Part shown: piece by piece, positions 1 to 24,596 of the stretch
Layout: every line of letters begins with the position of its first letter
How positions within the stretch are numbered: position 1 is the stretch's first letter
Source of the DNA: Acanthornis magna
Taxonomy: Eukaryota > Chordata > Aves > Passeriformes > Acanthizidae
Reading direction: 5' to 3'
DNA length: 64,000 bases
Assembly (NCBI GenBank): GCA_036785705.1
Contig: JAWUZG010000056.1
Span: 2,977,001-3,041,000 of the forward strand
Program-made: the position numbers and the translations under genes
The notes under the pieces: generated by a model
Told to the model about the DNA's origin: nothing
Database searches by the model: none
What the model saw: only the letters and a program-made list of their open reading frames with translations

Positions 1-224
1 GTATTTTTTTGATGTTTCTTCGAAGAAAATTTGTGGTGGTTTGCTTTAGAAAATAGTAAAAGAATGACTCTCCCCCAACTAATTGTTAATTGCTCAGAAT
101 ATTGCAAAACTTAATGATACGTGGAAGTCTTTAAGTATTAGCCATAAATCATGGGATTATGAATAAGCCTTTGTTGTCACAGGCTTGCATACAGTCATTC
201 CAAAACGTCTGCCATTAGGATGCA

Positions 225-292
225 GCAAGGCAGCTGTCAGCTGTTTTCTTGTAATTAAACAGCCAATGAGCAGCTAATTAAGACATATGTGT
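225..292. promoter_or_regulatory. Cluster of E-box and TAATTA motifs, possible intronic enhancer
   Basis: Two CAGCTG E-boxes lie one base apart in spacing (231-236 and 238-243), followed by two TAATTA homeodomain cores (252-257 and 275-280) and a CATATG E-box (284-289). This density in 60 bases of a neuronal nuclear-receptor intron is the kind of pattern seen in conserved developmental enhancers. Function is inferred from motifs only; conservation was not tested. Confidence 0.3.
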
Positions 293-2719
293 ATACAGAA
301 GTGGAAGTGGGTATGTTAATGAACTGTAGGAATCAATTCATTAAATGAAAATTTGTCAAAAGACCAAACATGAGCTCAGCGTTTCAGCCCGTGCGTGGTG
401 GAGAGGGAGCCTGTGCGGTGCCATTTGGGACACGAGGGAAGCACAACTGGCTCAGGAGCCAGCTCAGACACCAACCTCTCCAATGCTGAGCTGCTGAGCA
501 GGGAAGTCACTGAAACTATTAATAGACTTCACAAAAACTGCTATTTACATTTCAAAGTCCTTTTTTAACAAGTTGTTATTCAAACTGACTTGCAGATGAA
601 AAGTTCTTGCGCCCTTTTTTCCCCAAACCTGATTTGTTGGCAGCAAATGAAAACCCATAGACTGTGTTGTATATAAATAGGAGTCTGAAGTGCAGAGACC
701 AAACTGTGGCTTGTAACATGCTCTGCTCTTCTTCTGGCACTGAGTGGATCCATCTGCAGGAAAGGGGAACATGCAGAGCTCAGTGGCTGGGGCTGGATCT
801 TTGTGCTGACATCAGGAGGGGCTGGGACTTGGCCCAGATGTGCCATGGGCCAGAGTGGTCCAACACTGGGGCTCCTTTAGTGCAGCACCAGCTTTGTCTC
901 TGTGCTTGGTCAGGAGGGGTGGCCCTGCCTTGGCCCATTAGGTCACATGAAATAATGGCTGTAAACATGCATGCAATTAAAAGCATGTGGCCTGGGCTGA
1001 CTTGCATAAGGCTTGAATGTATACACGTGTACCAAGCATGCATCCACCTCCTCCTTCCTGGTGGAAAAATTATAGCCAGCTCCGTGCCTCTGGCAAAAGC
1101 AAGGGAATAGAACAACAGAAGAGAGCATCTCTCCTTTTAATAAAGGAGGGGGCAAACCTAGAAAGAAACTGTAGGTACTTACAGAAGGCTCCTGTAATAG
1201 GGGCTTCCCTACATGTCTTACAGTGAAAGCCCAAGGACCACCAGAAGCTTACAAAGCTCACAAGTAAATGACAGCAGAACAAAAAATCCTCACTTGATGT
1301 TCATTGTCAGTTCATTCCAAAATCTCAGATATCTGTGTTTCTTAGCTCTGGACAAGTTTACATTAGCTTTTTTTCAAGTTTGTGGCAAGGTTTTTTCTTT
1401 CTATAGCTACTGCTGATGTTTTCTTGGGTTTGTTTTTAAACGTACTCTGCTGTATCTCTGCTTTGTAAAGTGCAAATGCTTTTAAAGGCCTGGGTTCAGG
1501 CAGTTCTGCTCTACTGAAAATTTAGCTTCAAGCTGTAACTTAGCTGTTATATTGTACACTAAAATGTATTGAGCAGCTGTGTCTCTAGGGAAAATCTGGA
1601 AAAGGAAAAAGGCCAGTATTTTCTCCATTATAATAAACTAAAAATAATCCTCAGCTTGACAAGGCTATTCGTAATAAAGAGAAATATGCCAAACTGGCAA
1701 TTCAGAATCAGTATATAGCTTAGCTAACGGGAAACATATAGATCCTTGAGGTTATTGGGACATGTTAATTTCGCATATTGATTAGGCTGATTTTAAGGAT
1801 CTTAGAGTGGCAGAGGTTTTCATGCAGTTCATGTGTGAGCATGTCATTCAGTGTAACTAGAAAAGTGTTTGGAGAACAGAGATTTTCAGGGACCGATGCA
1901 GAACCTCCATCAGTCACTGGTCAGCTCAATCCCTAATCCTGTTTTTCTGGTGAATGGCACTGCATTTGGAGTTTAGTGGTGAACACACTTGTTCTTGCAC
2001 CGGAGTGACAGGTTCCACTGAAGGTGCTCCCAGAATTGGAAATGAATCTATCTACTTACCCAAGAGTTGGTTCCTCCAGAGGGATCAGTTGTCATGTTGG
2101 AATGGTAGACATTTCCGTGGTATTTCAGGTTTTCTTTAGGGTGAAATGCATTCAATTGGAGCTCAATATGTGCAATACTTTCAGTCTCAGTGACAATCAT
2201 CTCACTATTGACAAATGTGAAAAAAACAGTTGCAAGTTCAGTCATATGGAAACAAAGACCAGAACAAAAGGGTAAGAAATGGTGTATGGGAAAACAGGAT
2301 TAAAGACAGCATTTTCAGTTTCCTTATTTTTTTTATATTCCATGTTTCCCTAATAAAGTTTCAATAAAAGAGGTGTAATCAACAAAGACTGGTGCCCTCC
2401 TGCTAAGATGGAGGAGAGGCTTTGTCTCAGTCTTTTGCCATGTTTCTATCTGCCGGCAGTTTGATAGGAAGTACTTGACTACTTGAGACTTGTCATGCAG
2501 AAATCCTTTCTTTGTTTGCTTCACCAAGTATCTGTGTGTGTGCCGAGGAACTCCAGCATGAAACCTTTGAGTAAATAACAAATTGGTAAAAGTCCAGCTT
2601 TAATTAAAAGGTGCCCAGCCTTTCCAAGGAACTATTTTCTTTGCAGCACTGTTAATTAATCCATTATGTGGCAACGTAAAACTAAAATAGTGTGCTCACT
2701 GCTCTCAAATGCCTCTTTA

Positions 2720-2830
2720 GAATGACTACATCTTCGCAGCATCCTTGTGAAGTAGGTATTACACACACAGCAGCTTATGTTTGGGCAGTCTGTGGCAAAA
2801 GGATGAAATGGACTTCAAAGCAAAGAGCTG
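2720..2830. repeat. Possible ancient MIR/L2-tail-like relic
   Basis: The stretch around CATCCTTGTGAAGTAGGTATTA (2740-2761) followed by a GGATGAAATGG-like segment resembles the CCTATGAGGTAGGTA...CAGATGAGGAAACTGAGG region common to old amniote MIR and L2/L3 tails. The match is degenerate and judged by eye. Confidence 0.3.
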
Positions 2831-3069
2831 CGTAGTGGTTAATGACAAGCACCCTTCTGGAGGAGACAATGAAGTTGTAGCTGTGCGTAACCTTCCGGCT
2901 CCAGCTTGCTTTGGAGATGGGGTTACTCAGAAAAGAGATCATACATAAAACGTGTTTTAGCATTCCCCCACCTTTAGAATCTAAATCCTGCACAGAGCCG
3001 AACAAAACCTGGGCTGTCAGCATCAAACTAACTCACACAATAGCAGCAATAGGTGACAGCAGCACCAGC

Positions 3070-3650
3070 GCAGTACCATCCCTCTGTCCTGGGCACTGGT
3101 GAGGCACCTCAAGTGCAGTGTTCAGTTTCGGGTCCCTCATGACAAGCAAGACACTGAGGGCTGGAGAGTGTCCAGAGAAGGGCAGCTGGGGAAGGGTCTG
3201 GAGCACAAGTCTGTTACTGTTTTTAAGTCTGGTAAGGAACAGGTGAAGGTGCTGAGGTTGTTCAGTCTGGAGAACAGGAGGCTCAGGTGTGACCTTCTCA
3301 CTCTCTACAACTCCCCAACAGGAGGATGGAGCCAGGTGGGGGTCAGGCTCTTGTCCCATGGACCCAGCAACAGAACAAAAGGAAATGGCCTCAAGCTGTG
3401 GCAGGGGAAGTTTAGATTGGATATTAGGAAAAAATTCTTCACAAAAAAGGTGGCCAGGCATTGGAACAGGCCTGCAATATGGAACAGGCCTGCATTTCCA
3501 CATGGAAACGGTGGAATCATTCTCCCTGGAAGTGTTCAGAAAGGCGTGTGGATGTGGCACTTGGGGTATAATGCTGTACGCAGTGGTGGTGGGATAATGG
3601 TTGGACTTGATCTTAGCCATCTTTTCCAATCTTAATGATCCTGTGAGTCT
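3070..3650 (+). mobile_element. CR1 LINE, 5'-truncated 3' end, sense orientation
   Basis: The sequence follows the CR1 3' region in order: a CACTGGTGAGGC-like start, an AGTGTCCAGAGAAGGGC-like segment, TTCAGTCTGGAGAACAGGAGGCT, GGAGGATGGAGCCAGG, a GGAAGTTTAGATTGGATATTAGGAAAAAATTCTTC-type segment and the terminal GGTTGGACTTGATCTTAGCCATCTTTTCCAA block. The copy is decayed, has no open pol frame and contains a short local duplication of a GGAACAGGCCTGCA motif (about 3463-3495). CR1 elements are typically 5'-truncated in birds. It lies about 520 bases upstream of a RORA exon in the same orientation. Confidence 0.9.
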
Positions 3651-4138
3651 ATAAAAAACAAGTTAAAAATTGTTCTTTGTAGGAGAAACTGCTCAGCATC
3701 ATGCTGTGTATTTTTAAACACGTACGTACACTGGTGAGGCTGAACATCAGAGCCTGCCACTGTCACTCCAGAGAGCAGACCGGGTGGTAGCTGTTGAATC
3801 CTCCTTATTTTGGAGAACTATGCCGACCCAGAAAAGATAGGAAATCAAGGAAATCTAGGTCTATAATTAGTTTTACCTCATTTGGAAAGAGCTGGTGCAC
3901 CATATGTAATATGGGATCTGTAAAATCAGTGAATAAAAAGTATAATTCCTTTATGTGTTACAACGCTTTTTTAATGAACTGTTTCTTGCTAGTTACTGTT
4001 TTTTGTTTGTTTCTAGGAGAGAAAAAAAAAACAACAACAAAACCCTCTTAACTTCCTTTAGTTGACTATAGAGCACTTGAACTTCATTTTCTGTTAGGTA
4101 CGCTACCTTTCAGAGTCTTTATTTGCTCCATCAGTTAA

Positions 4139-15823
<11,685 letters not shown>

Positions 15824-15862
15824 ACGTATCACCTAAGCACTTCTAGAATGTCTGAAGTACAA

Positions 15863-15920
15863 ACATTAAAACAAAAGAAAGGAAAAAAAAAGGAAAAAAA
15901 AAAAAGAAAGAAAACCAAGA
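15863..15920. repeat. A-rich tract in the RORA 3' UTR
   Basis: A runs of up to about 12 broken by G or GG, starting about 40 bases after the stop codon. Low-complexity sequence. Confidence 0.85.
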
Positions 15921-18900
15921 CACTTTATATGGCCCTGCACAGACCTAGGGAGCCAACACACTGCACATCTCTTGGCGGTCGGGGTCAGGCGAAGGATGGG
16001 AAACAATGAAACAAAGTTGAACTTGTTTTTCTCATGCATATGATTTCCATTATGCCTACAAATATGGACCCTTTTTCTGTCTCAACTTCTCAATCCTTGA
16101 CCTCTGTTTACACAGACTGAGGGTACTAATGTCAGAAGGTTGTTTTCTCCTGTAGTTCACTGCCCAGACTTTTGACAGAACAATCAATTTGTTGGTCAGA
16201 ACAGAGTCCACCTAGTAATCAGCGACTGGTGTGCGTTGCAGAGATTTCAGCATCAGTTTGCACAACTTGCTCATTGTTTCATGAAGGACGATTTTTTTTC
16301 ACCTACCACTGTTTGCCAGTAGACAGAACGGCATGAAAAGGGTCCATAGCAATAGCAACAATAGCATTATAATATATTACAGGGTAAATGGGCATGAAGA
16401 CTATATATAGCAAAAGAGATATTGTTTATATATTGTTTTAATTAATATAAAATGTAGTTACTGGTATAGCTTTTCTTGTTGAATTGATAAGGCACTTTCA
16501 TTTTGCACCTTTTTCTTTAAATTAAATGCTAGCGTGTTCATTGTTGTGTTGCATGTGCACCAGAAATTCAAGTTTAACTGAAAAAGGTTTGGCAGGTACT
16601 GGTACATTGGGAGGTATTTATGCTGCTGTTTTCCATGTTACTTTTAAAGAGAGGCTGGTCATATCCTGAAATGGTTACAGATTTTTTTAAAGAGTTGAAA
16701 ATAATGACAATTTTCTACATTAAAATAATTTTTCAGAAGTTAAGTTCAAAGGTACTTTTGTTTTCAAATCTTTCAAACCTGGACATTTCAAATTACATGC
16801 CTAAATTCAGGTTTAGGTGCACAAGTCAAAAGCCTCATTTTCAAAGGTGCTGAGTTTCCACTGTCAAACTAATTGATTACAGATCATTTACAAATGAGTA
16901 ACACAGCATCTTTGAAAATCAGACTATTAAATAGTGTACTTCTGCCCACCATAAATCCAGGTTTGAAAGTATTTACTCAAGTCTGTATCTACAGTAAAAG
17001 TATGTGTGTATGACATGTCTGCAGAAAAGTAATTTTTATACATAATATTACATACTTTTGTACTCCATATCGTAAACAATGTCTTCAAACTCCAAGCTGT
17101 AGCCTATCAAAATCCATAGGTTTGTCTTTGACTTCAGTGAGGTGAGACACACTGCCCCTTGTTTTTCCAGCAGTTCAGTTTCAGGGAGCTGAGCAGTGAA
17201 GTCTGTTGCTCTCCTTGTCTAAAAAAATGCACTTTAAAGTTGATCAGATGGGGACAAACTAACAAAGGAAGGGCACACTGTTGCTAGAAAGCATTGGTTT
17301 GTACTTGGTACAAGCCTGGAAATCATGAATATCAGAATTCTGCATTCTGTAATTCTGATTCCTGTACTGCTTAACCAACCAATAAGCTGAATCTTGCAGT
17401 GTTATTAATTACCATTCCCTACAGGAAGAATTCTGTCTCTGAGCAAAGCTGGCAGTAAATGTAGTTCTGAAGGAAGCAGATTCACATAAACGACATCACA
17501 AATTAAACTGTGGCTGTTTGAGCCAGAGGTGTATAATTGGGTTTGGATGAGATGAAGATGCATAACTGGATGCCCTGTAGGCCAACACAAATGCAGTTTC
17601 TGATGAAGTACCTAAGAAAAAGCTGGGAACTTCAAAAAAGGAAAAGGAATGAGACAGAATGTACCCTACTGCTTTAATTGCCAAGGGTAAACAATCTCTT
17701 CTATATGTTAGAGTTGCTGAGAAATAACAAGTGAATAGAAGCATGCTGAAGCCTAAATGTTTTGAAAAGGAGAATCAGGTCAGGAGGTTCTTATTAGCAA
17801 AATATCGGTTTATTCTGTGATTTGAGCATGTTTACTTTGGGGTCAAATTGAGACATTTATCAATGGCACTTATTAAAAATGTTCCAGTCTAGCACATCAG
17901 GGAAGGTTACAGCTATTGCTCATCTCTAGGGTTTGAAAGGAGGGCGAGAGGAGAGCATCATGTTTCCTCCTCAGAGCAGTGTGCCCTGGAGTGTGGGAGG
18001 GGAACACCTGCAGCTCTGTGAGCACTGGGATGGAGGCAGGAGAGCGCTTTTGGAAAAAGTCCATAGAGCTGTCTTTTTTCCTGCTCCATCCTGCCTGCTC
18101 CCGAAGAGGTGGCTCACAGCCCAGCACATGCTCTCTCCACTCCCACTGAAACACTTTTCCTAGGATCATTGTTTACTTTATTGGAGTAACTGGCACGATA
18201 TGGTACTTGCATTCTAATGTGTGTTCCTATTTTTGAAGCAACCCTTTTAACTAACAAATGTTTTCTGAATGTGACCAGCCTTAGGTGCTAGTCCTGTAAA
18301 GATCAACTAAACTTAATCTCAGTGTCAACTAATGAATAATGAAGTAAGACCTGTACTTTTTTAGAGAGCAAGATGCAACTCCTACTTCTGACAGTATGTA
18401 GACTACCAGGCAAAATATTTGGGGATTAGTTTTCAGTCACATCCTGTTCTTCCCTTTTCATGATGAATATTAGTGCTTTACCAGGCATCTAGGTGCCAGT
18501 GATTTTGTTTGGAATCTGTTTAGCATATTTACACTCATAAGTCATTGACAATACAATTTTTGGAGCATTTACTAATAAAATACATAACGATAAAAAGGTT
18601 TCAAATAGGGCCTTAGCTGAAAGTGATCTTCCAGGCCAGAAAGTACTGTCACGTTCGTTTGTGGGAGCTCATGTGTACTAGGACCTTGTTAAATCAGGCT
18701 GAACATACACACCCCAAGTAACTCTGCTTTCCTGATCAGTGAAACGCCACTTGGCAATAGAGTGTAATTTTTGGGTTGCTTTTCATGGAGAGGGGAAAAA
18801 AAGGATCCAGCGCAGCAGATGTACTGATAAGACATCTGTTGCTAAGGAGGTTTTTGTGAAAGGGGACTCAAAATAATGCCAGAGTGGCCGGTCAGAGATG

Positions 18901-19585
18901 GCCATGTAAGAACCTAGTGCAGCAGAGGAAATGCCCTCTGCAAAACCCCTGGGACTGTGGCCTGCTATCAGATGATCAACCAGTTAAAAAATAGTGGAGG
19001 TCAATGGATATTCCCATGAGTATTTTCATAATCTGCCCAGATCACTACAAATAAAGACACTAGGATAGCAGAACATAATATTTTAAGTTTTGATGACCTG
19101 GTCCTTAGAGTCTGCAAAGATACTTTCCTTGGGAGTTACATCTATCCCTGGAGATATTTTCTGGCTTTCTAGGAAGAGCTAGAAGACTATACTATCGTCT
19201 GAACCACCCTAATATACGTCATCACCTCCAGCATTGTTTGACGTATGGAATTAGGTAAAAAGGGAGGCTGTTTTTAAGTTTGGTTGTTCTTTATTAGCTT
19301 ATCTATCTTAGTAAGGATACCAAGATATCTGTGTATGTGCACCTGTGTGTGCGTGAGAGAGTCCATTGTGTGCGCACATGAGTGTATGTGTGGGACGTGT
19401 GAGTGGCTGCTTCTAGGCTGTTAAGTGTCAATGGAATAAAGAAAATGTATTCAAAATACTTAAGTCAAAAATAGAAGGTGGAAAAAAGATTTATTCTATA
19501 CAAAGCCTTGTCTGGACCACTTTAGAGAGACTTCTATTTTTTTAACCCTTCTATAAATGTTTGATGGCACTTGAAATATTCCTGC

Positions 19586-19591
19586 AATAAA
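19586..19591 (+). terminator. Candidate internal polyadenylation signal AATAAA
   Basis: A canonical AATAAA followed about 20 bases later by a genomic A10 run. Another AATAAA lies at 19435-19440. Either could end a shorter RORA transcript, but the genomic A run also invites internal priming artefacts in cDNA. Confidence 0.35.
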
Positions 19592-20037
19592 ATGTGATTT
19601 GTGTAAACATTAAAAAAAAAAGATTTTGTAATGTGAAACAATGAAAGAAAGTAATGTAATTTTTCTAAAAAACAAAAAAAAACCACAAACGAACGAACTT
19701 TGTATTATTTTCTTGATGGAATTTGTCTATTTGTCTTTGGAAAACTTTTTATTTCATTGAATGTGCCATAGTAGAGGTGTGTTTTTCTTTTTCTTTCTTT
19801 TTTGTTTTGTTTGTTTTTTGGGGTTTTTTTTACATTTTAGATTAAAGGAATAGCTGTGTTCCGACATTCCAAAATGCAAGATGACATAGCAGTCATGATT
19901 AAAAGGTTTGATTAGTAAGCTTCAATCATTGTTGCTTTTTTTGCACATGTTCTTCATTCCTCTACAGTGCAATATGTACATAGAGCACTTGCGGGTGTAA
20001 CCTTGATCCCTCAGGGAAAAATACATATTTGTACAGG

Positions 20038-20119
20038 ATTTTTCTTTTTTTTGCCTTTTTCCTTTTCTTTCCCTTTTTCTTTTTTTCTTTTTTTTTCTTT
20101 TTTTTTTTTTTTTTTTTTT
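20038..20119. repeat. Polypyrimidine (T/C) tract
   Basis: About 80 bases made almost only of T with single or triple C, ending in a long T run. In RNA it would be a polypyrimidine-binding-protein type target. A T-rich stretch also lies at 19780-19838. Length is probably polymorphic. Confidence 0.85.
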
Positions 20120-20238
20120 GCTAAGGAATGTCGATTGAATCACTTGTCTGTTGTTGAGGGGCAGCCAGATAATAATCCTAAACCACTGTCACAAAACATT
20201 GTTTAAATTTTGTGCCCTTTTATTATTTAAAAGAGAAA

Positions 20239-20244
20239 AATAAA
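20239..20244 (+). terminator. RORA: Candidate proximal RORA polyadenylation signal AATAAA
   Basis: AATAAA followed by a T-rich and TG-rich segment (TTTCTGACAGTTCTTTGTGC) suitable as a downstream element. It would give a 3' UTR of about 4.4 kb. Confidence 0.45.
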
Positions 20245-22571
20245 AGTTATTTTCTGACAGTTCTTTGTGCTGATTGGTGAAGAAAAGGGTAAATAGATAA
20301 GCACCTTATGATTGACTTAACTGTGAATGACAATCCATCTCGTTATCAACAAGAGAAGCCCTATCATTTTGGAGCTGGGGTTATGAGTCAGAAACTAATG
20401 TGCTCAGGGATCTTCTAAAACTCTTCAACAGGGTGGCCAGTACTGCTGGTGGAACAAATTACTTTTTAAAAATATGCTAGTATTTCTTCCCTGCCCCCAG
20501 GCACAAGAGAACTGGATATTTTTTTTAACTAAATGCGCTATTCGTGCCTCATTCTCTTTCTCACTTTTGCAGTAGAGCTGCTTTTTGGTCGGTATTTTGC
20601 TCAAAACAAAAGTACCCCAAACAGCGCAAGGATTTTGCAATTATATTTTAGAAAATAAATGCTGACCCACTAAATAAATAACTGAAATTAATTTCAATAC
20701 CCTCTGGACATTTTTATAATGATAGGACTACTTTTCCAGCTGAAATTCAGTGTTCTGTAATAGAAAATGGCTTTTTAGTATTTAAATTATTGTCAAAGAA
20801 GATGAATCCGTTTATGAGTACAGTAAGAATGAAAAGGTCATGATAAGGTTTCAATAGTGAAGTCACATAGAAAGGAACACAGATCTGCAGGAATACGAGA
20901 ACAATACTTCACACGTCTGTCGTTGTTGCAGATGTTTCATGGTAAAGCCAAAACCTGACTGGAAAGAAACACTGAGGCTGAAGACATTTTCATACTTAGT
21001 ACATCAAATACAGCAATGCCAAGTGATTTTACGATGGCACCAAAACCCAGCAATATTTAGGAAGTCTCCCAGTGCCAAACCGTAGGATGCTGAAAGCCTG
21101 TCCCAATTAGTCTTGTTTTATGGCTTCACATTCTTTTGAAAAGGCAAGTAGAAAAGCAAATAAACAACTACAAACAGAATGAGCAAGACTTCAAGACTTT
21201 GCTTACGTTGGGAAGAGAGTGAATTTGATTTCTCCATCAAATCTGTCTGCTTGCAGAAAGCCCCAGTTTTCCAGTATCTTTGAGGGTTTTTTCATGAGTA
21301 TACGGCTTCCAGTTGGTTACTTTAGATTGCTTAATAAATAGGGAAACCCTATTTTTGGTTTCACAAGCTGACAGTCGAGTTTAGCTTGGAATGGTTTTCC
21401 AAGGCAGACAAGTGCTTAGCAAGTATGATCAGTTGGTGTTCTGGCATCTTCCATAGGAGAAAATTCCTACTGCTAATTCACAGTGGACCCTATTCTTTAC
21501 GTACTTGCATATCAATTAAACATACTCTTAGAATGGACAATCTATAAGATGTTTTAACTGTGTAGTGGGATGATCCAAGCATTACAGTGTCTTTTTTTGG
21601 ATTGGCATAGACAGTCCCCAGTCTGTACTTGATGAACAAAACAGGTTACACAGTATAAGCTGTGCAAACGTGTATTTTTCTTCCCTAGACATTCCTAAAC
21701 TCCCCAATGTAGATAAACCTATTAATATAAATGTCAGAAACAGCATTTACTATACAGTATCCAAAAATAATAAGCAATTTTCTCTTGAGTATTCATTATA
21801 TGAAAATCTACCTGTGCTAGCTGGTTCAGATTGCACAGAACATCTTTATTTTCTTTGCTGGAGAAATATAACTATTAGAATTATTTTTTAATTATTAATA
21901 CTAATATTTATTACTTTTAAAGTGTCATCCATTAATATATTTGAATATTAGCCTCTTACTTTCTTTTTGTTTAAATACTCCTGTCAGTAAATCATTTGGT
22001 GGAAATGAGGGCAAATGCATACAGATACCAAATACAACAACAAAAAGAAAAGTTTTAAAATGTAAATGATTATTTATTTAAAAATTCTTGCAGTATGTGC
22101 TTTAATTCTAGTACTGTGATAATGGCTTGCTACATAATGCTAAGTCACTGGACTTGAGGGGAAAAATACGTAACATAATATACAGTCTATCTTTGGAACT
22201 TTATTCAGGTACTAAATAGAATTTTAACATCAAAACAGAAGCTGTATTCTACCTTTTCCATATGTAATGTTGCTGTTTGTCTTTTTTTTTTTTTTTTGCC
22301 TTTATCATTGGTAGAATATAGCAATAACTTTATAGCAATAAGTAGGCTATCCAAATAAGAAACAAAACATGATAAAGGCTTCAGATCAATACTCATAGGT
22401 TCACTTCTTCTGCCACAATATTCACTTGTATGTCTTCCCTCATAATCTTATTACTTCTTCAAGCTGAACTTCACAATCAAGTTGTTAAACTTGATATGTG
22501 ACATCACACTTTTCGTTAACATCTGCATGTTTTCAGTGTTCATATGTCCTATGTATACTTGTGTTCCTATT

Positions 22572-23003
22572 TAGTGTTTCTCAAGGTTTCTGAAAGCACA
22601 ATCTCTGTGGGCTATATTTCTGCACAGGGCTCTTCTCTGTGTTGGAATTAACTTAACGTTTCCTGGGGCAGGGAGTGTGAATCAGCTGGAATTACTGGCA
22701 GCATTTCCTAACTGAGCGAACCAAGCTGCTGCTGGTTCCTCAGAACTCTCCAGCCACTGCAAATACAAACTGCAGCCCCCAGCCGGCTCTTGCAGCTCCT
22801 CCAGGCCGTGGGGCTGAACTGCAGCTCCCGAGTTCCCTGCCCAGCGTGCTCCTGTAGCCAGCACAGGCACGTGCTCCGCGCTGGAGAACCTGCACTTCAC
22901 AAAGAACCGGGCTGGGTGTGCCTGGCTGGGTGTTTTGACCATAATCTAAACACTTGGGCGCCGTTCAACCAACCAGTTGTGACTTTCGGTTTGAGAAACA
23001 CTA
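22572..23003. mobile_element. Candidate non-autonomous hAT-type element with 13-bp terminal inverted repeats
   Basis: TAGTGTTTCTCAA at 22572-22584 is the exact reverse complement of TTGAGAAACACTA at 22991-23003. This terminus closely resembles the CAGTGNTTCTCAA ends of hAT (Charlie/MER5-like) elements. The interior 22640-22970 is GC- and CpG-richer than the surrounding UTR, consistent with an insertion. There is no transposase frame, so it would be non-autonomous. Flanking 8-bp target duplications are not clean (a shared CCTA-like core only), as expected for an old copy or if the call is wrong. The same 12-base terminus recurs at 44025-44036. Confidence 0.5.
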
Positions 23004-24061
23004 CCCTAAATTACCCCACAAAGTCTTAATGTAGATGCACAAACTTTACAGGAACTTACAATCTGTAATGCTATCTATATCTAATGCAGAGAATTCATAA
23101 GCAATACAGTGAATTTTATTTCACAAAAAGGCATACGTACTGTACACCTTTTTAAATCCAAAATGTTCCTCATTTCTACATTGATTTAGAAACAAGTTAC
23201 AGAACAGTGGTCAATATTTGAAGTATTAGGACATTAACTGGCTGCTTCTTTATATGTAATTGTATTGTCTGCCTGCTCCTTTTCTGGAGATGTGTTTTTG
23301 TATTGGATGTTTGGGCCAATGGGAGGCTTCAAGCTACAATGTATTTTCCCAGATTAAATATATTTAACATATGACAAACCCCAGACAAGGCTTTTTAAAA
23401 TGTATAAAGAACTGCAGTGTTAGGTGGTTTATTTGCAAACTGTTTTCAATGTTGTCCATTTTTATGGCACCTTTAACAATATTCTTGTTTCCAAAGTACA
23501 AAAAAAGGTTAAAAATATTCTAGCCATAACTGAATGTCAAGCAATAAAAACAAATGACTTTTTGTGCATAGATTTAAAAGAAATACAAGTTTTAGACATC
23601 TGCATGTAAATGCAATCTCTTGTTTACTGCTTTCTTAAACTTGAGCAACTGATTCCTTATTTTACTACTAATTTAAGGACTTGTAATGGCCTGTAAACAT
23701 TTTATCTTGCTCTATTCTTTCAACTCTAACTTTGTCTCTGCTTTGGAGTCATAATATTTAATGTTGTTCTGCTCACCTCTATACAGTTAACTTTTTGCTT
23801 TCATTCTGTATAGATAAAATTATACTATAAACAGCCTACACAGTGCAAATATTTATCTGTTTATCAAATACCACATTATGCTGTATAATATCTGTTTTAC
23901 TATATAATCTATTTTAGACATAGCTGTTTAGAACTAGAGTGTGCTATTTTTGTGTTTTTCTGATGTGTGGTGCTAGATAAGTTACTTTTGTGAACAAAAA
24001 CAAACCCCTTTTATTCCTAGACAATACCACCTTTGGGTCTTGTTAATTTCACTGAGTATAA

Positions 24062-24104
24062 CTATATATAAATATATATATTTGTGTATATATATATATA
24101 CACC
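24062..24104. repeat. (TA)n microsatellite
   Basis: Alternating TA with one TTTGTG interruption, within the RORA 3' UTR. It includes a TGTATATA motif at 24085-24092. Confidence 0.85.
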
Positions 24105-24249
24105 AACATATGCCCAACAAGTACCTGTATCAGAGTACAAGATTTGGGACATGGTTTTCTCTTTAAATGCATAGTGTCATTATATAAATTATTCTATAGT
24201 ATATTTAATAAGGAGAAAATTACTTCACCGGTACAGATACTTGATATCA

Positions 24250-24272
24250 AATGTAGAATTTTTTTCTACATT
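24250..24272 (+). other. Perfect 9-bp hairpin with T5 loop in the RORA 3' UTR
   Basis: AATGTAGAA at 24250-24258 pairs exactly with TTCTACATT at 24264-24272 across a five-T loop. It is followed directly by a second near-palindromic AT stretch (about 24275-24298). A structural RNA element is possible; AT-rich sequence also forms such hairpins by chance. Confidence 0.35.
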
Positions 24273-24596
24273 ATTAACATTATTAATTATTAACGTTATT
24301 AAAAATGTTCTGTCCAGCTTGTTATCCTTTTGGTTACTAAAACAGTCTGCCTGTATTGTATCAAAAAAAAAAGAAAAACATCTAATCTGCCAGTATAAAG
24401 TAATTACAATATGCTGTCTGTCTGAAAGGGAGGTAGTTATTTGGCTTGTTGGGAGAAGTCTATCCTGCCGTTGCATCAGAAATTTATAGATGTTATTCTG
24501 CTGGGTGCCTTCCTCCCTCCTCACTTTAAATAGGATCTGTACACACGCAAACTGCAGATGTTACTGGGCCATGCCTACACACTTAACTCCAGTTAC

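Noticed and set aside
3033..3635. Open frames of 178 and 198 residues on opposite strands
   Set aside because: They fall inside the CR1 3' region, which is noncoding and decayed.
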